A stretch of 64,000 bases of DNA from an uncultured Collinsella sp. (GCA_947507155.1 CANNOC010000013.1:1-64000), one strand, 5' to 3'. Shown: positions 45,896 to 55,286, counted from the stretch's first letter. The notes: a model not told the origin generated them from the sequence alone. Program-made: numbers and translations.

Positions 45896-45909
45896 TCAAC
45901 TTGAAGGTT
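45896..45909. promoter_or_regulatory. motif upstream of ftsZ identical to the one upstream of mraZ
   Basis: TCAACTTGAAGGTT matches 31369-31382 exactly. Here the surrounding CTTTCAACTTGAAGG is nearly palindromic about the central C. It lies 56 nt before the ftsZ start, within the 198-nt ftsQ-ftsZ gap that probably also holds the ftsZ promoter. Confidence 0.5.
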
Positions 45910-45965
45910 AATGTGCGCAGGGGTCAACCCATGCTATGGCAATAACCTTTGTTCGGAGGACCGAC

Positions 45966-47120
45966 ATGCACGAGACAGAGATCAACAACTACCTTGCCGT
46001 CATTAAGGTGGTCGGCGTCGGCGGCGGCGGTACCAACGCGGTCAATCGAATGATCGAAGAGGGTATCCGCGGCGTCGAGTTTGTTGCCATCAACACCGAT
46101 GCTCAGGCACTCGCGATCTCTGATGCCGATATCAAGGTGCACATCGGCACCGACCTGACCCGCGGCCTGGGCGCTGGCGCCAACCCCGAGGTCGGCCGTA
46201 AGGCCGCCGATGAGTCCCGCGACGACATCGCCGAGGCGCTCGCTGGCGCCGATATGGTGTTCATCACCTGCGGCGAGGGCGGCGGCACCGGTACCGGCGC
46301 TGCCCCCATCGTTGCCGATATCGCGATGAACGAGGTCGGCGCGCTGACCGTCGCCGTCGTGACCAAGCCCTTTACGTTTGAGGGCCGCAAGCGCAAGAAG
46401 AGCGCCGAAGAAGGCATTAAGACGCTTTCCGACTGCGTCGACACCATGATCGTTATCCCTAACGACAAGCTGCTCGACATCGCCGAGAAGAAGACCACCA
46501 TGCTTGAGGCCTTCGCAATCGCCGATGGCGTCCTTTCCCAGGGCACCCAGGGCATCACCGACCTCATCACCGTCCCCGGTATCATCAACCTGGACTTCGC
46601 CGATGTTAAGACCATCATGAAGCAGGCCGGTACCGCCATGATGGGTATCGGTACCGCTTCTGGGGACACCCGTGCCGTCGACGCTGCCCAGCAGGCTATT
46701 TCCAGCCCGCTGCTCGAGAGCTCCATCGATGGCGCTACGCGCGTCCTGCTTTCCATTGCCGGTTCCAAGGACCTGGGCATCCAGGAGATCAGCGACGCTG
46801 CCGACGTTGTCGCCAACGCCGTCGACCCCGAGGCCAACATCATCTTCGGTACCGTTGTGGACGAGTCCCTGGGCGATCAGGTGCGTATCACCGTTATCGC
46901 TACGGGCTTCTCCGACTCCAACGTCAACCGTCAGGACGAGCTCTTCGCTGCTCAGCAGTCCCAGAGCAAGGCCGCTGCTTCTGCCGAGCCGCAGCGCACC
47001 GCTCCTGCCACGAGCCCGGCTCAGGCTGCCCCGACTCGCAACGTCGGTGGTACCGAGCTTCCCAACTTTGGTAACGACCAGTTTGAGCTTCCTGACTTCC
47101 TCAAGCGCGGCAGCTTCTAG
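45966..47120 (+). CDS. ftsZ: cell division GTPase FtsZ
   Basis: A 384-residue tubulin homologue. [16 protein letters not shown] opens the Rossmann core; the T4 loop is [15 protein letters not shown], and DFADVKTIM lies at the T7 side. After about residue 320 comes an Ala/Gln-rich linker, then a conserved C-terminal peptide [12 protein letters not shown] that should bind SepF. The start at 45966 has CGGAGGACCGAC upstream; an ATG at 45936 does not. No ftsA is present, as expected for actinobacteria, so SepF is the likely membrane tether. Confidence 0.97.
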   Translation: MHETEINNYLAVIKVVGVGGGGTNAVNRMIEEGIRGVEFVAINTDAQALAISDADIKVHIGTDLTRGLGAGANPEVGRKAADESRDDIAEALAGADMVFITCGEGGGTGTGAAPIVADIAMNEVGALTVAVVTKPFTFEGRKRKKSAEEGIKTLSDCVDTMIVIPNDKLLDIAEKKTTMLEAFAIADGVLSQGTQGITDLITVPGIINLDFADVKTIMKQAGTAMMGIGTASGDTRAVDAAQQAISSPLLESSIDGATRVLLSIAGSKDLGIQEISDAADVVANAVDPEANIIFGTVVDESLGDQVRITVIATGFSDSNVNRQDELFAAQQSQSKAAASAEPQRTAPATSPAQAAPTRNVGGTELPNFGNDQFELPDFLKRGSF

Positions 47121-47145
47121 TTCGTCTTTATCAACGACCTGCATG

Positions 47146-47176
47146 GGGTGCGTCCGATTGGGCGCACCCTTTTTTT
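47146..47176 (+). terminator. strong intrinsic terminator after ftsZ
   Basis: GGGTGCGTCC pairs with GGGCGCACCC (one wobble) with a 4-nt loop, followed by seven Ts. It ends the upstream part of the division cluster; the next gene needs its own promoter in 47177-47336. Confidence 0.9.
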
Positions 47177-47336
47177 GTTGTGTTTCGCCTTTGTAAATGA
47201 AAGCCTCCAATCTCCTTACGTTCCCTTTACGTTTGGTCCCTACCGCTGCGGGTATCCTTTTGTTGAAGTATGGCAGCCGTATGGCACGGACTGCAGCGGC
47301 GTCGCCGCGATACTTGTGTTATTAGGAGGCTTTAGT

Positions 47337-48137
47337 ATGGCAGCACGTGCGGACAGCGTTTCGCGTGTCGACCATGATGGAGTTACGTTCGTAGAGGGCG
47401 CGACGCGCGATGTTCGTTTTGCCTTTACCGAGCGCACCGGTGGTGTTTCCGAAGATGCGTACTCCTCACTCAATCTGGGCTCGCATGTTGGCGATGATCC
47501 CTTTGCCGTTCAAGAAAATCGTCGCCGCGCACTCGAGGCCATAGGGGCCGCGGAGTGCGAGCACAACCTGCTTGTTCCCAATCAAGTACACGGTGACCAT
47601 GTCGTGACGGTGGCCTCGAACGGTGCCGATTATCTCGAGAATATTCGCGAGCAGATTGCCGAGGGCTGCGATGCCATCGTCTGCACGGCCCGTGAGGTAC
47701 CCGTGATGCTTTGCTTTGCCGATTGCGTTCCCGTGGTGCTGGTGGCTCCCGGCGGCTTTGCCGTGGTGCACTCTGGCTGGAAGGGCACGATTGCGCGCAT
47801 TTCCGCCAAGGCGTGCCAAGCGCTCTGCGAGGCGGCTGGCTGCAAGCCGGACGACATCTCTGCCTACATTGGGCCCCATATCCTGGGCGACGAGTACGAG
47901 GTGTCCCAAGAACTTATGGATCGCTTTGCCGCCGAGTTCGCGTGCATCGATGCCTCTGCTTCTCGTATGCTCGATCTTTCCGCCGCCATTCGCGAGGCGC
48001 TGATGGACGCCGGCGTCGAGGCGAGCAGCATTGTGGACACCAAGCTTTCCACCGTTCGTCAGAACGACCGCTTTTATTCCTACCGCAACGAGGGCGGCAC
48101 CTGTGGGCGCCATGCTGCGATCGGCGTGATGCTATGA
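47337..48137 (+). CDS. pgeF: polyphenol oxidase-family purine nucleoside / peptidoglycan-editing factor (YfiH/PgeF)
   Basis: A 266-residue YfiH/PgeF (laccase-domain) protein. FTERTGGVS, LNLGSHVGDDP, the metal-site blocks QVHGDHV, CFADCVPVVL and HSGWKGT are all present. Homologues act on purine nucleosides and, in E. coli, limit L-Ser misincorporation into peptidoglycan precursors. AGGAGG before 47337 sets the start; the frame is open further upstream without a site. Its stop overlaps the pstS start (ATGA). Confidence 0.9.
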   Translation: MAARADSVSRVDHDGVTFVEGATRDVRFAFTERTGGVSEDAYSSLNLGSHVGDDPFAVQENRRRALEAIGAAECEHNLLVPNQVHGDHVVTVASNGADYLENIREQIAEGCDAIVCTAREVPVMLCFADCVPVVLVAPGGFAVVHSGWKGTIARISAKACQALCEAAGCKPDDISAYIGPHILGDEYEVSQELMDRFAAEFACIDASASRMLDLSAAIREALMDAGVEASSIVDTKLSTVRQNDRFYSYRNEGGTCGRHAAIGVML

Positions 48138-48970
48138 GAAAGATCGCATCGGTCCTGAGTGCTGCAGTGCTTACGCTCACGCTGTGTGCTTGCTCCTCGG
48201 GATCTTCCACATCTTCTATTACCGTGGCCGGCTCGACCACGTGCCTTCCCATTGCCGAGATCGCAGCCGAGGGCTTTAAGGAAGAGGCCGGCACCGATGT
48301 GCTCGTCTCCGGCCTTGGCTCCTCTGCGGGTATCGAGGCCGTCAGCAACGGCACGGCCGACATCGCCAGCTCGTCTCGTGGCCTCAATGCCGACGAACAA
48401 GACCTTGGCCTGACCCCGATCGTAATCGCGCACGACGGCATCGCAGTCATCGTGAACGACGACAACCCGGTCGACAATCTCTCGACCGAGCAGCTCCGCG
48501 ATATTTACGCCGGCAAGATCACCAACTGGAAGGAAGTCGGCGGAGAGGACCTGAAGATTCAGGTTATCAACCGCGACGAGGCGTCCGGTACGCGCGAGGC
48601 CTTCCGTACCATCGTGATGGACGGCACGCCGTTCGATCGCCGCTCGGCCGTTCTTTCGGGTACGGGCCAAGTGCGCGACGTCGTGTCCCGCTCGCATGGC
48701 GCCATTGGCTACATCTCGCTGGGTTTTGTCGAGAGCCTCAACGCCACGACCTCGGTTAAGGCCGTTTCGGTCAACCATGTCGAGGCATCCGAGAAGACGG
48801 TCGCAAGTGGCGGCTATCCCATCTCGCGCGACCTTTACTTCTTTGTGAAGGGTACGCCTTCGCATCAGGCGCAGGACTACATTGACTATGTGACGTCCGA
48901 GAAGATGGACAAGCAGATTCGCGAGGCGGGCTTTATTCCCGTCACCAACGACGGAAAGGTGAGTGAGTAG
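48134..48970 (+). CDS. pstS: phosphate ABC transporter, substrate-binding lipoprotein
   Basis: A 278-residue PstS-like lipoprotein. A short signal peptide ends in a lipobox L-C-A-Cys20. The mature part begins STTCLPIAEIAAEGF and contains GSSAGIEAVSNGTADIASSSRG, typical of PstS phosphate-binding proteins, plus VINRDEASGTREAF. It delivers phosphate to PstCA. The ATG overlaps the pgeF stop by 4 nt. It is shorter than many PstS proteins but looks complete. Confidence 0.92.
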   Translation: MRKIASVLSAAVLTLTLCACSSGSSTSSITVAGSTTCLPIAEIAAEGFKEEAGTDVLVSGLGSSAGIEAVSNGTADIASSSRGLNADEQDLGLTPIVIAHDGIAVIVNDDNPVDNLSTEQLRDIYAGKITNWKEVGGEDLKIQVINRDEASGTREAFRTIVMDGTPFDRRSAVLSGTGQVRDVVSRSHGAIGYISLGFVESLNATTSVKAVSVNHVEASEKTVASGGYPISRDLYFFVKGTPSHQAQDYIDYVTSEKMDKQIREAGFIPVTNDGKVSE

Positions 48971-49895
48971 CGTGGAAGCACAGGAAACCCCCCAGATTGA
49001 GCAGGAGGCTCAGACGCCCAAAAAGCGTGAGTTGGCGTTGGTGTCGCGTAGCACCTATCTCAAGGAGAAGGCGCTGCAGTGGATCTTCTTTGCCTGCGCG
49101 TTCTTGGCGGTCGTCACCGTTATCCTGATCTTTGTCTTTACCACGTACTCGGCGCTGCCCGTCTTTACCGACATCGGCCTGGCGGACTTCTTTAGCTTTA
49201 CGTGGGCGCCATCCGAGGACCACTACGGCATCATGTCGCTGCTGGCGGGCTCTGGTCTGGTGACGGTCGGTGCGCTCGCCATGGGCGTGCCCCTGGGTGT
49301 GGGCACGGCTGTATATCTGGTCGAGATCGCCAGCAAGCGCGTGCGCAGGCTTATCAGCCCCGCCGTCGACCTGCTGGCGGGCATCCCCTCCATCATCTAC
49401 GGCTTCTTTGGCATGGTCATCATCCGCCCGTTTATCGCGCAGCTGACCGGCGGACTTGGCTTTGGCGCGCTGACGGCGTGGTTTGTGCTTGCCATCATGA
49501 TCGTTCCCACCATTACCACGCTCACGATCGATGCCCTCAATTCCATCCCCATGGGCATTCGCGAGGCGTCCTATGCCATGGGTGCCACCAAGTGGCAGAC
49601 CATCTACAAGGTCGTGCTGCCTGCAGCCAAGCTGGGCATTGTCGATGCAATTGTCTTGGGTATGGGGCGTGCCATCGGTGAGACCATGGCCGTGCTGATG
49701 GTCGTGGGCAACGCCCCGGTCATTCCAGATAGCATCTCGAGCCCCATCTCGACGCTCACGAGCCAGATCGCACTCGACATGAGCTATTCCTCGGGCCTGC
49801 ATCGCTCGGCTCTGTTTGGCATGGGCGTGGTCCTGTTTATCATCTCAGCTGCACTGGTGGGTATCGTTCGCCTGATTTCAAAGAAGAGGGGGTAG
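48963..49895 (+). CDS. pstC: phosphate ABC transporter permease PstC
   Basis: A 310-residue permease with six membrane segments, preceded by about 30 charged cytoplasmic residues. The ABC-permease EAA loop is GIREASYAMGATKWQTIYKVVLPAA. The GTG at 48963 overlaps pstS; a GTG at 48972 just past the pstS stop is an alternative. It forms the membrane channel with PstA. Confidence 0.93.
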   Translation: MSSVEAQETPQIEQEAQTPKKRELALVSRSTYLKEKALQWIFFACAFLAVVTVILIFVFTTYSALPVFTDIGLADFFSFTWAPSEDHYGIMSLLAGSGLVTVGALAMGVPLGVGTAVYLVEIASKRVRRLISPAVDLLAGIPSIIYGFFGMVIIRPFIAQLTGGLGFGALTAWFVLAIMIVPTITTLTIDALNSIPMGIREASYAMGATKWQTIYKVVLPAAKLGIVDAIVLGMGRAIGETMAVLMVVGNAPVIPDSISSPISTLTSQIALDMSYSSGLHRSALFGMGVVLFIISAALVGIVRLISKKRG

Positions 49896-49898
49896 GCT

Positions 49899-50804
49899 AT
49901 GTCCGATTCCGTTGACACGACGGTCGATGCGACCTCGTCGCGCGAGCTCATCAAGCGTGCCCTTTCCCATGGCAAGAAGGGCCGCATCAACAAGGACCTG
50001 TCCAACAAGATTATGCTCGGCGTGTTTCGCGCTGCGGCCTATATCACCACCCTGGTGTTGCTCGCCATCATCGCCTACGTGGTCATTAACGGTCTTCCGC
50101 ATATCTCGCTCGACTTTATCTTCGGCTGGCCGCAGGGCGTAAACGCCGAGGGCGGCATTTGGCCCACGATCGTCTCGACTATCTACGTGACGGCACTCGC
50201 CATGCTCATCTGCACGCCGGTTGCCGTCTTGGCTGCGGTCTATCTGGCTGAATACGCCAAGCAGGGCAAGATTGTCGACATCATCCGCTATGCTGCCGAT
50301 GCTCTGGCCTCGGTGCCTTCCATCGTTATGGGCCTCTTTGGTTACGCCTTGTTTGTTGAGGCCATGGGCCTGGGTCTTTCGATGGTTTCGGCCGCCCTGG
50401 CACTGGCACTTCTGATGCTGCCTATCGTCATGCGCACCACCGAGGAGGCAATCCGCGCCGTTCCGCGCTATATCCGTTGGGGCGCATATGGCCTGGGCGC
50501 CACCAAGTGGCAGGTCGTCTCCAAGATCGTGCTTCCTTCGGCCTTTGGCCGCATTGCCACCGGCATCGTCCTTGCCATCGGCCGCGCCATCGGCGAGACT
50601 GCGGTGGTGCTCTACACCATGGGTCAGGCCATCAACCTGCCTATATCGCCGCTCGATTCCGGTCGTCCCATGACCGTTCACCTTTATCTGCTTGCCAATG
50701 ACGGCATCAACATGAACGCAGCCTATGGCACCGCGCTCTTGCTGATGGTGATCATTTTGGCCTTCAACCTGTTTGCGCGTTATCTGTCGCGCAAACGCCG
50801 CTAG
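49899..50804 (+). CDS. pstA: phosphate ABC transporter permease PstA
   Basis: A 301-residue permease with six membrane segments and the EAA loop VPRYIRWGAYGLGATKWQVV. It starts 3 nt after pstC with AGAGGGGGTAGGC as ribosome site. It pairs with PstC. Confidence 0.94.
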   Translation: MSDSVDTTVDATSSRELIKRALSHGKKGRINKDLSNKIMLGVFRAAAYITTLVLLAIIAYVVINGLPHISLDFIFGWPQGVNAEGGIWPTIVSTIYVTALAMLICTPVAVLAAVYLAEYAKQGKIVDIIRYAADALASVPSIVMGLFGYALFVEAMGLGLSMVSAALALALLMLPIVMRTTEEAIRAVPRYIRWGAYGLGATKWQVVSKIVLPSAFGRIATGIVLAIGRAIGETAVVLYTMGQAINLPISPLDSGRPMTVHLYLLANDGINMNAAYGTALLLMVIILAFNLFARYLSRKRR

Positions 50805-50816
50805 TTAAGGAGTCCC

Positions 50817-51620
50817 ATGTCCGTCTATCAGTCCGCTCCCACGCTGGAGCAAGCGGCCATCACGGCCAAGGATTTCAACTTTTGGTACGGTGACTTTCAT
50901 GCGCTGACGGGGCTCGACCTCAACATCGCCAAAAACGCCATCACCTCGTTTATCGGTCCTTCGGGCTGCGGCAAGTCGACGTTTCTGCGCTGCATCAACC
51001 GCATGAACGACCTGATCGAGGGTACGCGTGTCGAGGGTGCCATGACGCTCGACGGCAACGATATCTATGCCGAGGGCGTTGACCCGGTCGACCTTCGCCG
51101 CCGCGTGGGCATGATCTTTCAGCAGCCCAACCCGTTCCCCAAATCCATCTACGAGAATGTCGCTTTTGGCCCTCGTCTGCAGGGCGTGACTAGCAAAAGC
51201 GACCTCGACGACATCGTGGAAGAATCGCTCAAGCGCGCCAACCTCTGGAAAGAGGTATCCAATCAGCTCAACAAGGATGGTTTGGCGCTCTCGGGCGGTC
51301 AACAGCAGCGTCTGTGCATCGCGCGCGTGCTTGCGGTGCAGCCCGATGTCCTTCTGATGGACGAGCCCTGCTCCGCCATCGACCCCACGTCCGTATCTAA
51401 GGTCGAGGATCTGATGGCCGAGCTGGCGCCCGAGATGACGATCATCATCGTCACGCATTCTATGCAGCAGGCCGCTCGCATTAGCGACTACACCGCATTT
51501 TTCTTGCAGGAAGTTGCCGGTGAGCCCGCCACGCTCATCGAGTATGGTCAAACCGACGCGATCTTCACCAGCCCGGTGGATTCGCGGACGGAAGACTATA
51601 TCACCGGCCGCTTTGGCTGA
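50817..51620 (+). CDS. pstB: phosphate ABC transporter ATPase PstB
   Basis: A 267-residue ABC ATPase: Walker [12 protein letters not shown], a Q-loop in [17 protein letters not shown] (typical of PstB), signature [13 protein letters not shown], Walker [14 protein letters not shown] and the H-loop [20 protein letters not shown] precedes the ATG 12 nt after pstA. It powers high-affinity phosphate import. Confidence 0.96.
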   Translation: MSVYQSAPTLEQAAITAKDFNFWYGDFHALTGLDLNIAKNAITSFIGPSGCGKSTFLRCINRMNDLIEGTRVEGAMTLDGNDIYAEGVDPVDLRRRVGMIFQQPNPFPKSIYENVAFGPRLQGVTSKSDLDDIVEESLKRANLWKEVSNQLNKDGLALSGGQQQRLCIARVLAVQPDVLLMDEPCSAIDPTSVSKVEDLMAELAPEMTIIIVTHSMQQAARISDYTAFFLQEVAGEPATLIEYGQTDAIFTSPVDSRTEDYITGRFG

Positions 51621-51712
51621 TCGGTGCGACTAGTCCCAAGCCGATCGGACCTGGTCCGGTGCGTATTCACTGTGCGGGCGGCATGACCGCACCCAACTGA
51701 TTGGAGTGAACC

Positions 51713-52570
51713 ATGCGCAAACTGTTTTCCCGTCAGCTCATCGAGGCCCGTCACGAGATGTTGAGCATCTACGAGGCCGTCGATCTTGCCCTTCACGACG
51801 CCGTGAAGGCCTATGTGACCGACGACCGCAAGCTCGCCACTAAGACCAAGAAGCGCACGCTTTCGATTGATGCTCGCTGCGCCAACTTGGAGGCCGTGTG
51901 CTACAACCTGATCGCTACGCAGTCGCCGGTCGCCTCCGACTTCCGTTTGCTGCAGACGATTATCTACGTCGACTTTAACCTGCAGCGCATGACCGATAAG
52001 GTTCGCCAGATCTGCCGCGCCACGCGTCACATGGTCAAGGCCGACATCTCGCTGCCTCAGGAGCTCGTCGGCACGGTTGAGGCCGAGGCCGAGGCCGTGT
52101 ACCAGGTGCTGGGCTCGTCGCTGTCCGCGCTCGTCACCAACGACATGTCCATCATCTGCAACCTGGCCGTCGAGGATGAGCCGGTACATGCGGCGTACGA
52201 GAAGTTCTTCCGTACCTTTAACCGCATGGACACCGGCGATTTTATGGACGACGACAGCAATTATGACGACCTGCGCCGCGCCATCATGGTTTCGCGCTAC
52301 CTCGATCGCATTGCCTCGATTTCCATCGATGCCGCCTGCCGTCTGACCTTCCTTTTGACCGGCCAACGTATGACTGCCGGCGATATCGCCCGTACGGACG
52401 AGGACGAGCTCGAGAGCATGCGCGTGCCTTCGGGCGAGGGCGTCATCATGAGGCCCGCCGTCGATGCACACTATGTTGCCAAGGTGCCCGCTAACGAGGT
52501 GAGCGAGGGGCTTCGCTACCTACTGGATCATCTTGAGGACGAGGATGATGCCGAGGACGACGAGGACTAG
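51713..52570 (+). CDS. phoU: PhoU-family phosphate regulator
   Basis: A 285-residue protein with two three-helix PhoU repeats (about residues 10-100 and 115-215). The first contains TKKRTLSIDARCANLEAVC and the metal-binding region, the second AVEDEPVHAAYEKFF. It is longer than the usual 215-240 residues, with an extra helical segment and a very acidic tail (DHLEDEDDAEDDED). PhoU normally restrains Pst and signals phosphate status to a PhoR-type kinase; no such two-component pair is encoded in the window. TTGGAG precedes the ATG. Confidence 0.9.
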   Translation: MRKLFSRQLIEARHEMLSIYEAVDLALHDAVKAYVTDDRKLATKTKKRTLSIDARCANLEAVCYNLIATQSPVASDFRLLQTIIYVDFNLQRMTDKVRQICRATRHMVKADISLPQELVGTVEAEAEAVYQVLGSSLSALVTNDMSIICNLAVEDEPVHAAYEKFFRTFNRMDTGDFMDDDSNYDDLRRAIMVSRYLDRIASISIDAACRLTFLLTGQRMTAGDIARTDEDELESMRVPSGEGVIMRPAVDAHYVAKVPANEVSEGLRYLLDHLEDEDDAEDDED

Positions 52571-52610
52571 GGCAGTCCCGTTCGTTGAGAGATTGTAAAT
52601 ACCTAAGGGT

Positions 52611-52645
52611 GCGCGGCCTTGCGGATGCGGGGCCGCGCTCTTGCG
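52611..52645 (+). terminator. hairpin after phoU
   Basis: GCGCGGCC (52611-52618) pairs with GGCCGCGC (52631-52638), then TCTTGCG. It is a likely end for the pst-phoU unit, though the T-run is poor. Confidence 0.5.
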
Positions 52646-52690
52646 TTAGCATGGGACTACTTGTTGTGCTGTTAGCGGAGGCGATTGGCA

Positions 52691-53428
52691 ATGGATAACT
52701 ATTTGAATGTAATGCGCGCTCGCCGCGAGCAGATACTCGAGCGTTTCTATGCCGCGCTCGATCGCGCCGGGAGGTCCCGCGATGCCGCGCGTCTGATTGC
52801 CGTGTCCAAGACCGTCGGCGTCGATGAGACCATCACGGCCATCCAGGTGGGGTATCGCCATTTTGCCGAGAACCGCCCTCAAGAGCTCGTCCGCAAACTT
52901 GCAGGTCTGGCGGATCATCCGGAGCTGCCCGAGGTGCGCTTCGACATGATTGGCAACCTTCAGACCAACAAGATCAACGCGGTGTTGGGCTCGGCCGAGC
53001 TGATTCATTCGGTGGGGTCGCTTCATTTGGCGCAGGCGATCTCGAGCCGTGCCATTCGCAAGATCGAAGCTGGCGAGCTCGCCGCCCCCCAGCAGGTGCT
53101 GATCGAGGTTAACGTAAGCGGCGAGGAGTCCAAGGGCGGTTTTTCGCCCGATGAGATTCGTGGCGCTGCCGGCGAGCTTGCGGAACTTGAGGGAATTTGT
53201 GTGCAGGGCCTTATGACTATGGCCCCTCGGGGGAACAAGGATGTGGCGCGTCGCACCTTTGCCGGGCTGCGAGAGCTGAGGGATGAGTTGGAGGCGGCGC
53301 ATCCCGATCTGAGGCTGCCCGAGCTTTCTTGCGGCATGAGCGAGGACTTTGAGCCTGCCCTTGAGGAGGGCTCTACGCTCGTTCGCCTGGGCAGGGTAGT
53401 ATTTAGCCCGGAGTTTGCAGTAAAATAG
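52691..53428 (+). CDS. yggS: YggS-family pyridoxal phosphate homeostasis protein
   Basis: A 245-residue PLP-binding barrel protein (YggS/PROSC). The PLP lysine is in LIAVSKTVGVDETI; HFAENRPQEL, FDMIGNLQTNK, VNVSGEESKGGF and LSCGMSEDFEPAL are conserved blocks. It regulates free PLP and amino-acid pools. GGAGG 9 nt upstream supports the ATG at 52691. This gene resumes the usual Gram-positive order ftsZ-pgeF-yggS-sepF-yggT-divIVA after the phosphate operon. Confidence 0.94.
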   Translation: MDNYLNVMRARREQILERFYAALDRAGRSRDAARLIAVSKTVGVDETITAIQVGYRHFAENRPQELVRKLAGLADHPELPEVRFDMIGNLQTNKINAVLGSAELIHSVGSLHLAQAISSRAIRKIEAGELAAPQQVLIEVNVSGEESKGGFSPDEIRGAAGELAELEGICVQGLMTMAPRGNKDVARRTFAGLRELRDELEAAHPDLRLPELSCGMSEDFEPALEEGSTLVRLGRVVFSPEFAVK

Positions 53429-53488
53429 GGCTCTGAAGTGCGCACTGGTTTACAGAGCGCCTGCACTAAACCGTGAGAGGACACAACC

Positions 53489-54214
53489 ATGGGCTTCCTT
53501 GACGAGATTAAAAATAAGATGCACCTGGGCGGCCAGCAGGGTTACGACCAGAGCTATGACCAGGATGACGACTACGGCTACGATGACGGCTACGATGATG
53601 GCTATCAGAACAACGGCTACAGCGGTACCTCGGGCGAGGGCTTCTATACCCAGGACGAGCCGAGTAACGGCCTGCTGGGCCAGACGCGCCGCGGTGAGGC
53701 CGAGTCGGTCGCCGTGTATACGCGCTCCGGCCAGCTGGTCGGCGATGACTCGCGTCATGCAACGACGTACAATCCGCCGTCGCGTTCTCAGGATAGTGCC
53801 GCAGGCGGCTATCGCCCCGGCGCTTACGACACGCCGTCGAGTTATGCCGAGAGTGCCCGCGCTCGTGCCGCGGCACCTGCGCCCGCTTCTGCGCCGAGCG
53901 ACGCCTCGGCCTATGCAAACAACATCATTAACGCCACGCCGCAGCTGCCTGCCTATGTCCTGCGCCCTGAGAGCTATGACGATGTCGAGACCGTTGTCCG
54001 CCGCGTGCGCACCAAGCAGCCCGTTGCGCTGATTTTTGTTGGCGTTCGCACCGAGGTCGCCAAGCGTGTCCTGGACTTCTCTTATGGCTTTGCCTGCGGC
54101 CTGGGTGCCACCGTCAAAGAGGTGGGCGATCGCGTGTTTATGGTGCTGCCCGCCGGTTGCGAGGTCAAGGATTCGGACCTCAAAAAGCTCCGTGCCGACG
54201 GCTACCTTAAGTAA
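53489..54214 (+). CDS. sepF: SepF-family division protein
   Basis: A 241-residue SepF. An N-terminal amphipathic helix (GFLDEIKNKMHLG) can anchor FtsZ at the membrane; a low-complexity linker rich in Asp, Tyr and Gly (about 20-45) and Ala/Ser/Pro (to about 150) follows; the C-terminal SepF domain (about 155-241) has VLRPESYDDVETVVRRV and the FSYGFACGLGATVKEVG core. Without ftsA it is the expected FtsZ tether. GAGAGGA precedes the ATG. Confidence 0.93.
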   Translation: MGFLDEIKNKMHLGGQQGYDQSYDQDDDYGYDDGYDDGYQNNGYSGTSGEGFYTQDEPSNGLLGQTRRGEAESVAVYTRSGQLVGDDSRHATTYNPPSRSQDSAAGGYRPGAYDTPSSYAESARARAAAPAPASAPSDASAYANNIINATPQLPAYVLRPESYDDVETVVRRVRTKQPVALIFVGVRTEVAKRVLDFSYGFACGLGATVKEVGDRVFMVLPAGCEVKDSDLKKLRADGYLK

Positions 54215-54235
54215 ACCCAAGACGAGGAGATTCCC

Positions 54236-54517
54236 ATCAACATCTACACCATTGTTCAGCTGGTCAACACGCTGTTCAACTTCTACTCCACGCTCATTGT
54301 GGTCTATTGCTTTATGACGTGGATTCCCATGAAGCAGGGCGGCCTGCTGCAGGATATCGCCGCGGTGCTCGATAGCGTCTGCGGTCCGTGGCTCAACCTG
54401 TTTCGTCGGTTTATTCCGCCGATGGGTGGCGTTGATTTTTCGCCGGTCGTTGCAATTATTGCGTTGCAGTTGGTGCAGAGGCTGATTCTGCAGCTTCTTA
54501 TAGGTATACTCGTATAG
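54236..54517 (+). CDS. yggT: YggT-family membrane protein, apparent AUC start
   Basis: A protein of about 93 residues with two hydrophobic segments and the family pattern NIYTIVQLVNTLFNFYSTLI, then a segment ending in VAIIALQLVQRLILQLLIGI. The frame is open to the end of sepF but has no ATG, GTG or TTG before 54299, which would delete the first membrane segment. GAGGAG (54224-54229) lies exactly 6 nt before ATC at 54236, so an AUC start (or AUU at 54230) is the best reading, unless the base is a sequencing error. Family role: osmotic adaptation or division-associated. Confidence 0.75.
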   Translation: MNIYTIVQLVNTLFNFYSTLIVVYCFMTWIPMKQGGLLQDIAAVLDSVCGPWLNLFRRFIPPMGGVDFSPVVAIIALQLVQRLILQLLIGILV

Positions 54518-54579
54518 AACTGGCTCAGTAACTCATGTCGGGCGCCCAGCGCCGAGGCGATGAAAAAGGAGAACTTGTT

Positions 54580-55257
54580 ATGGCTATTACCCCTGCTGAC
54601 ATCCAGGCTCAGACTTTCTCTGAGGCCAAGCGCGGCTATGATCCCGCCGAGGTCGACGTCTTTTTGGAGACGCTGTCCTCCGAGGTTGACGCTATGCTTG
54701 CCAAGATTGTCGATCTTAAGGGTCGTCTGACTGCCACCGAGCAGCAGCTTGCTGACACGCAGGCTCAGCTTGCCCAGGCTCAGGACGCTGCCGCTCAGGC
54801 CGTTCCCGCCGCTCCTGTGGCCGCTCCCGCACCCGACTTCTCCGCTCAGGAGCGCCAGATCTCCGCTGCGCTGATCGCTGCCCAGCAGACCGCCGAGGGC
54901 ATCGTCAACGATGCCAACGAGAACGCTGAGCGCATCCGCAACGAAGCCGACGCCAAGGCCCGCGAGGTCATCCGTCAGGCCCTGACCGAGAAGCAGGCCG
55001 AGCTCGAGGAGATCGACCGTCTGAAGGCTTCCCGTGAGGAGTTCAAAGCCGAGTACCTCAAGCTCATCCAGCACTTCATGGACGATGCGCAGAATTCCTT
55101 CCCGTCCGACCTTATGGCCTCCACGCCGGTCGGTTCTGCGGCTTCTCCTGCAGTGACCGTTCCCGCCGCCGAGCCGCTGCCTGTCGCTGATCCGGTTGTC
55201 CCCGTGGCTGACCCCTTCGCCCCGATCGACAACTTTGCCGCCGACGACCTGGACTAG
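54580..55257 (+). CDS. divIVA: DivIVA-domain protein
   Basis: A 225-residue protein with the N-terminal DivIVA lipid-binding motif (ITPADIQAQTFSEAKRGYDPAEVD, truncated here in wording), a first coiled coil (about 30-75), an Ala/Pro linker and a second coiled coil (about 95-160), then an acidic/Pro-rich tail. It should mark curved membrane at poles and septa. AAAAAGGAG supports the ATG at 54580. Last gene of the division cluster. Confidence 0.88.
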   Translation: MAITPADIQAQTFSEAKRGYDPAEVDVFLETLSSEVDAMLAKIVDLKGRLTATEQQLADTQAQLAQAQDAAAQAVPAAPVAAPAPDFSAQERQISAALIAAQQTAEGIVNDANENAERIRNEADAKAREVIRQALTEKQAELEEIDRLKASREEFKAEYLKLIQHFMDDAQNSFPSDLMASTPVGSAASPAVTVPAAEPLPVADPVVPVADPFAPIDNFAADDLD

Positions 55258-55286
55258 CGCCAGAGCTACAATCTCGTGTCCTTAAG

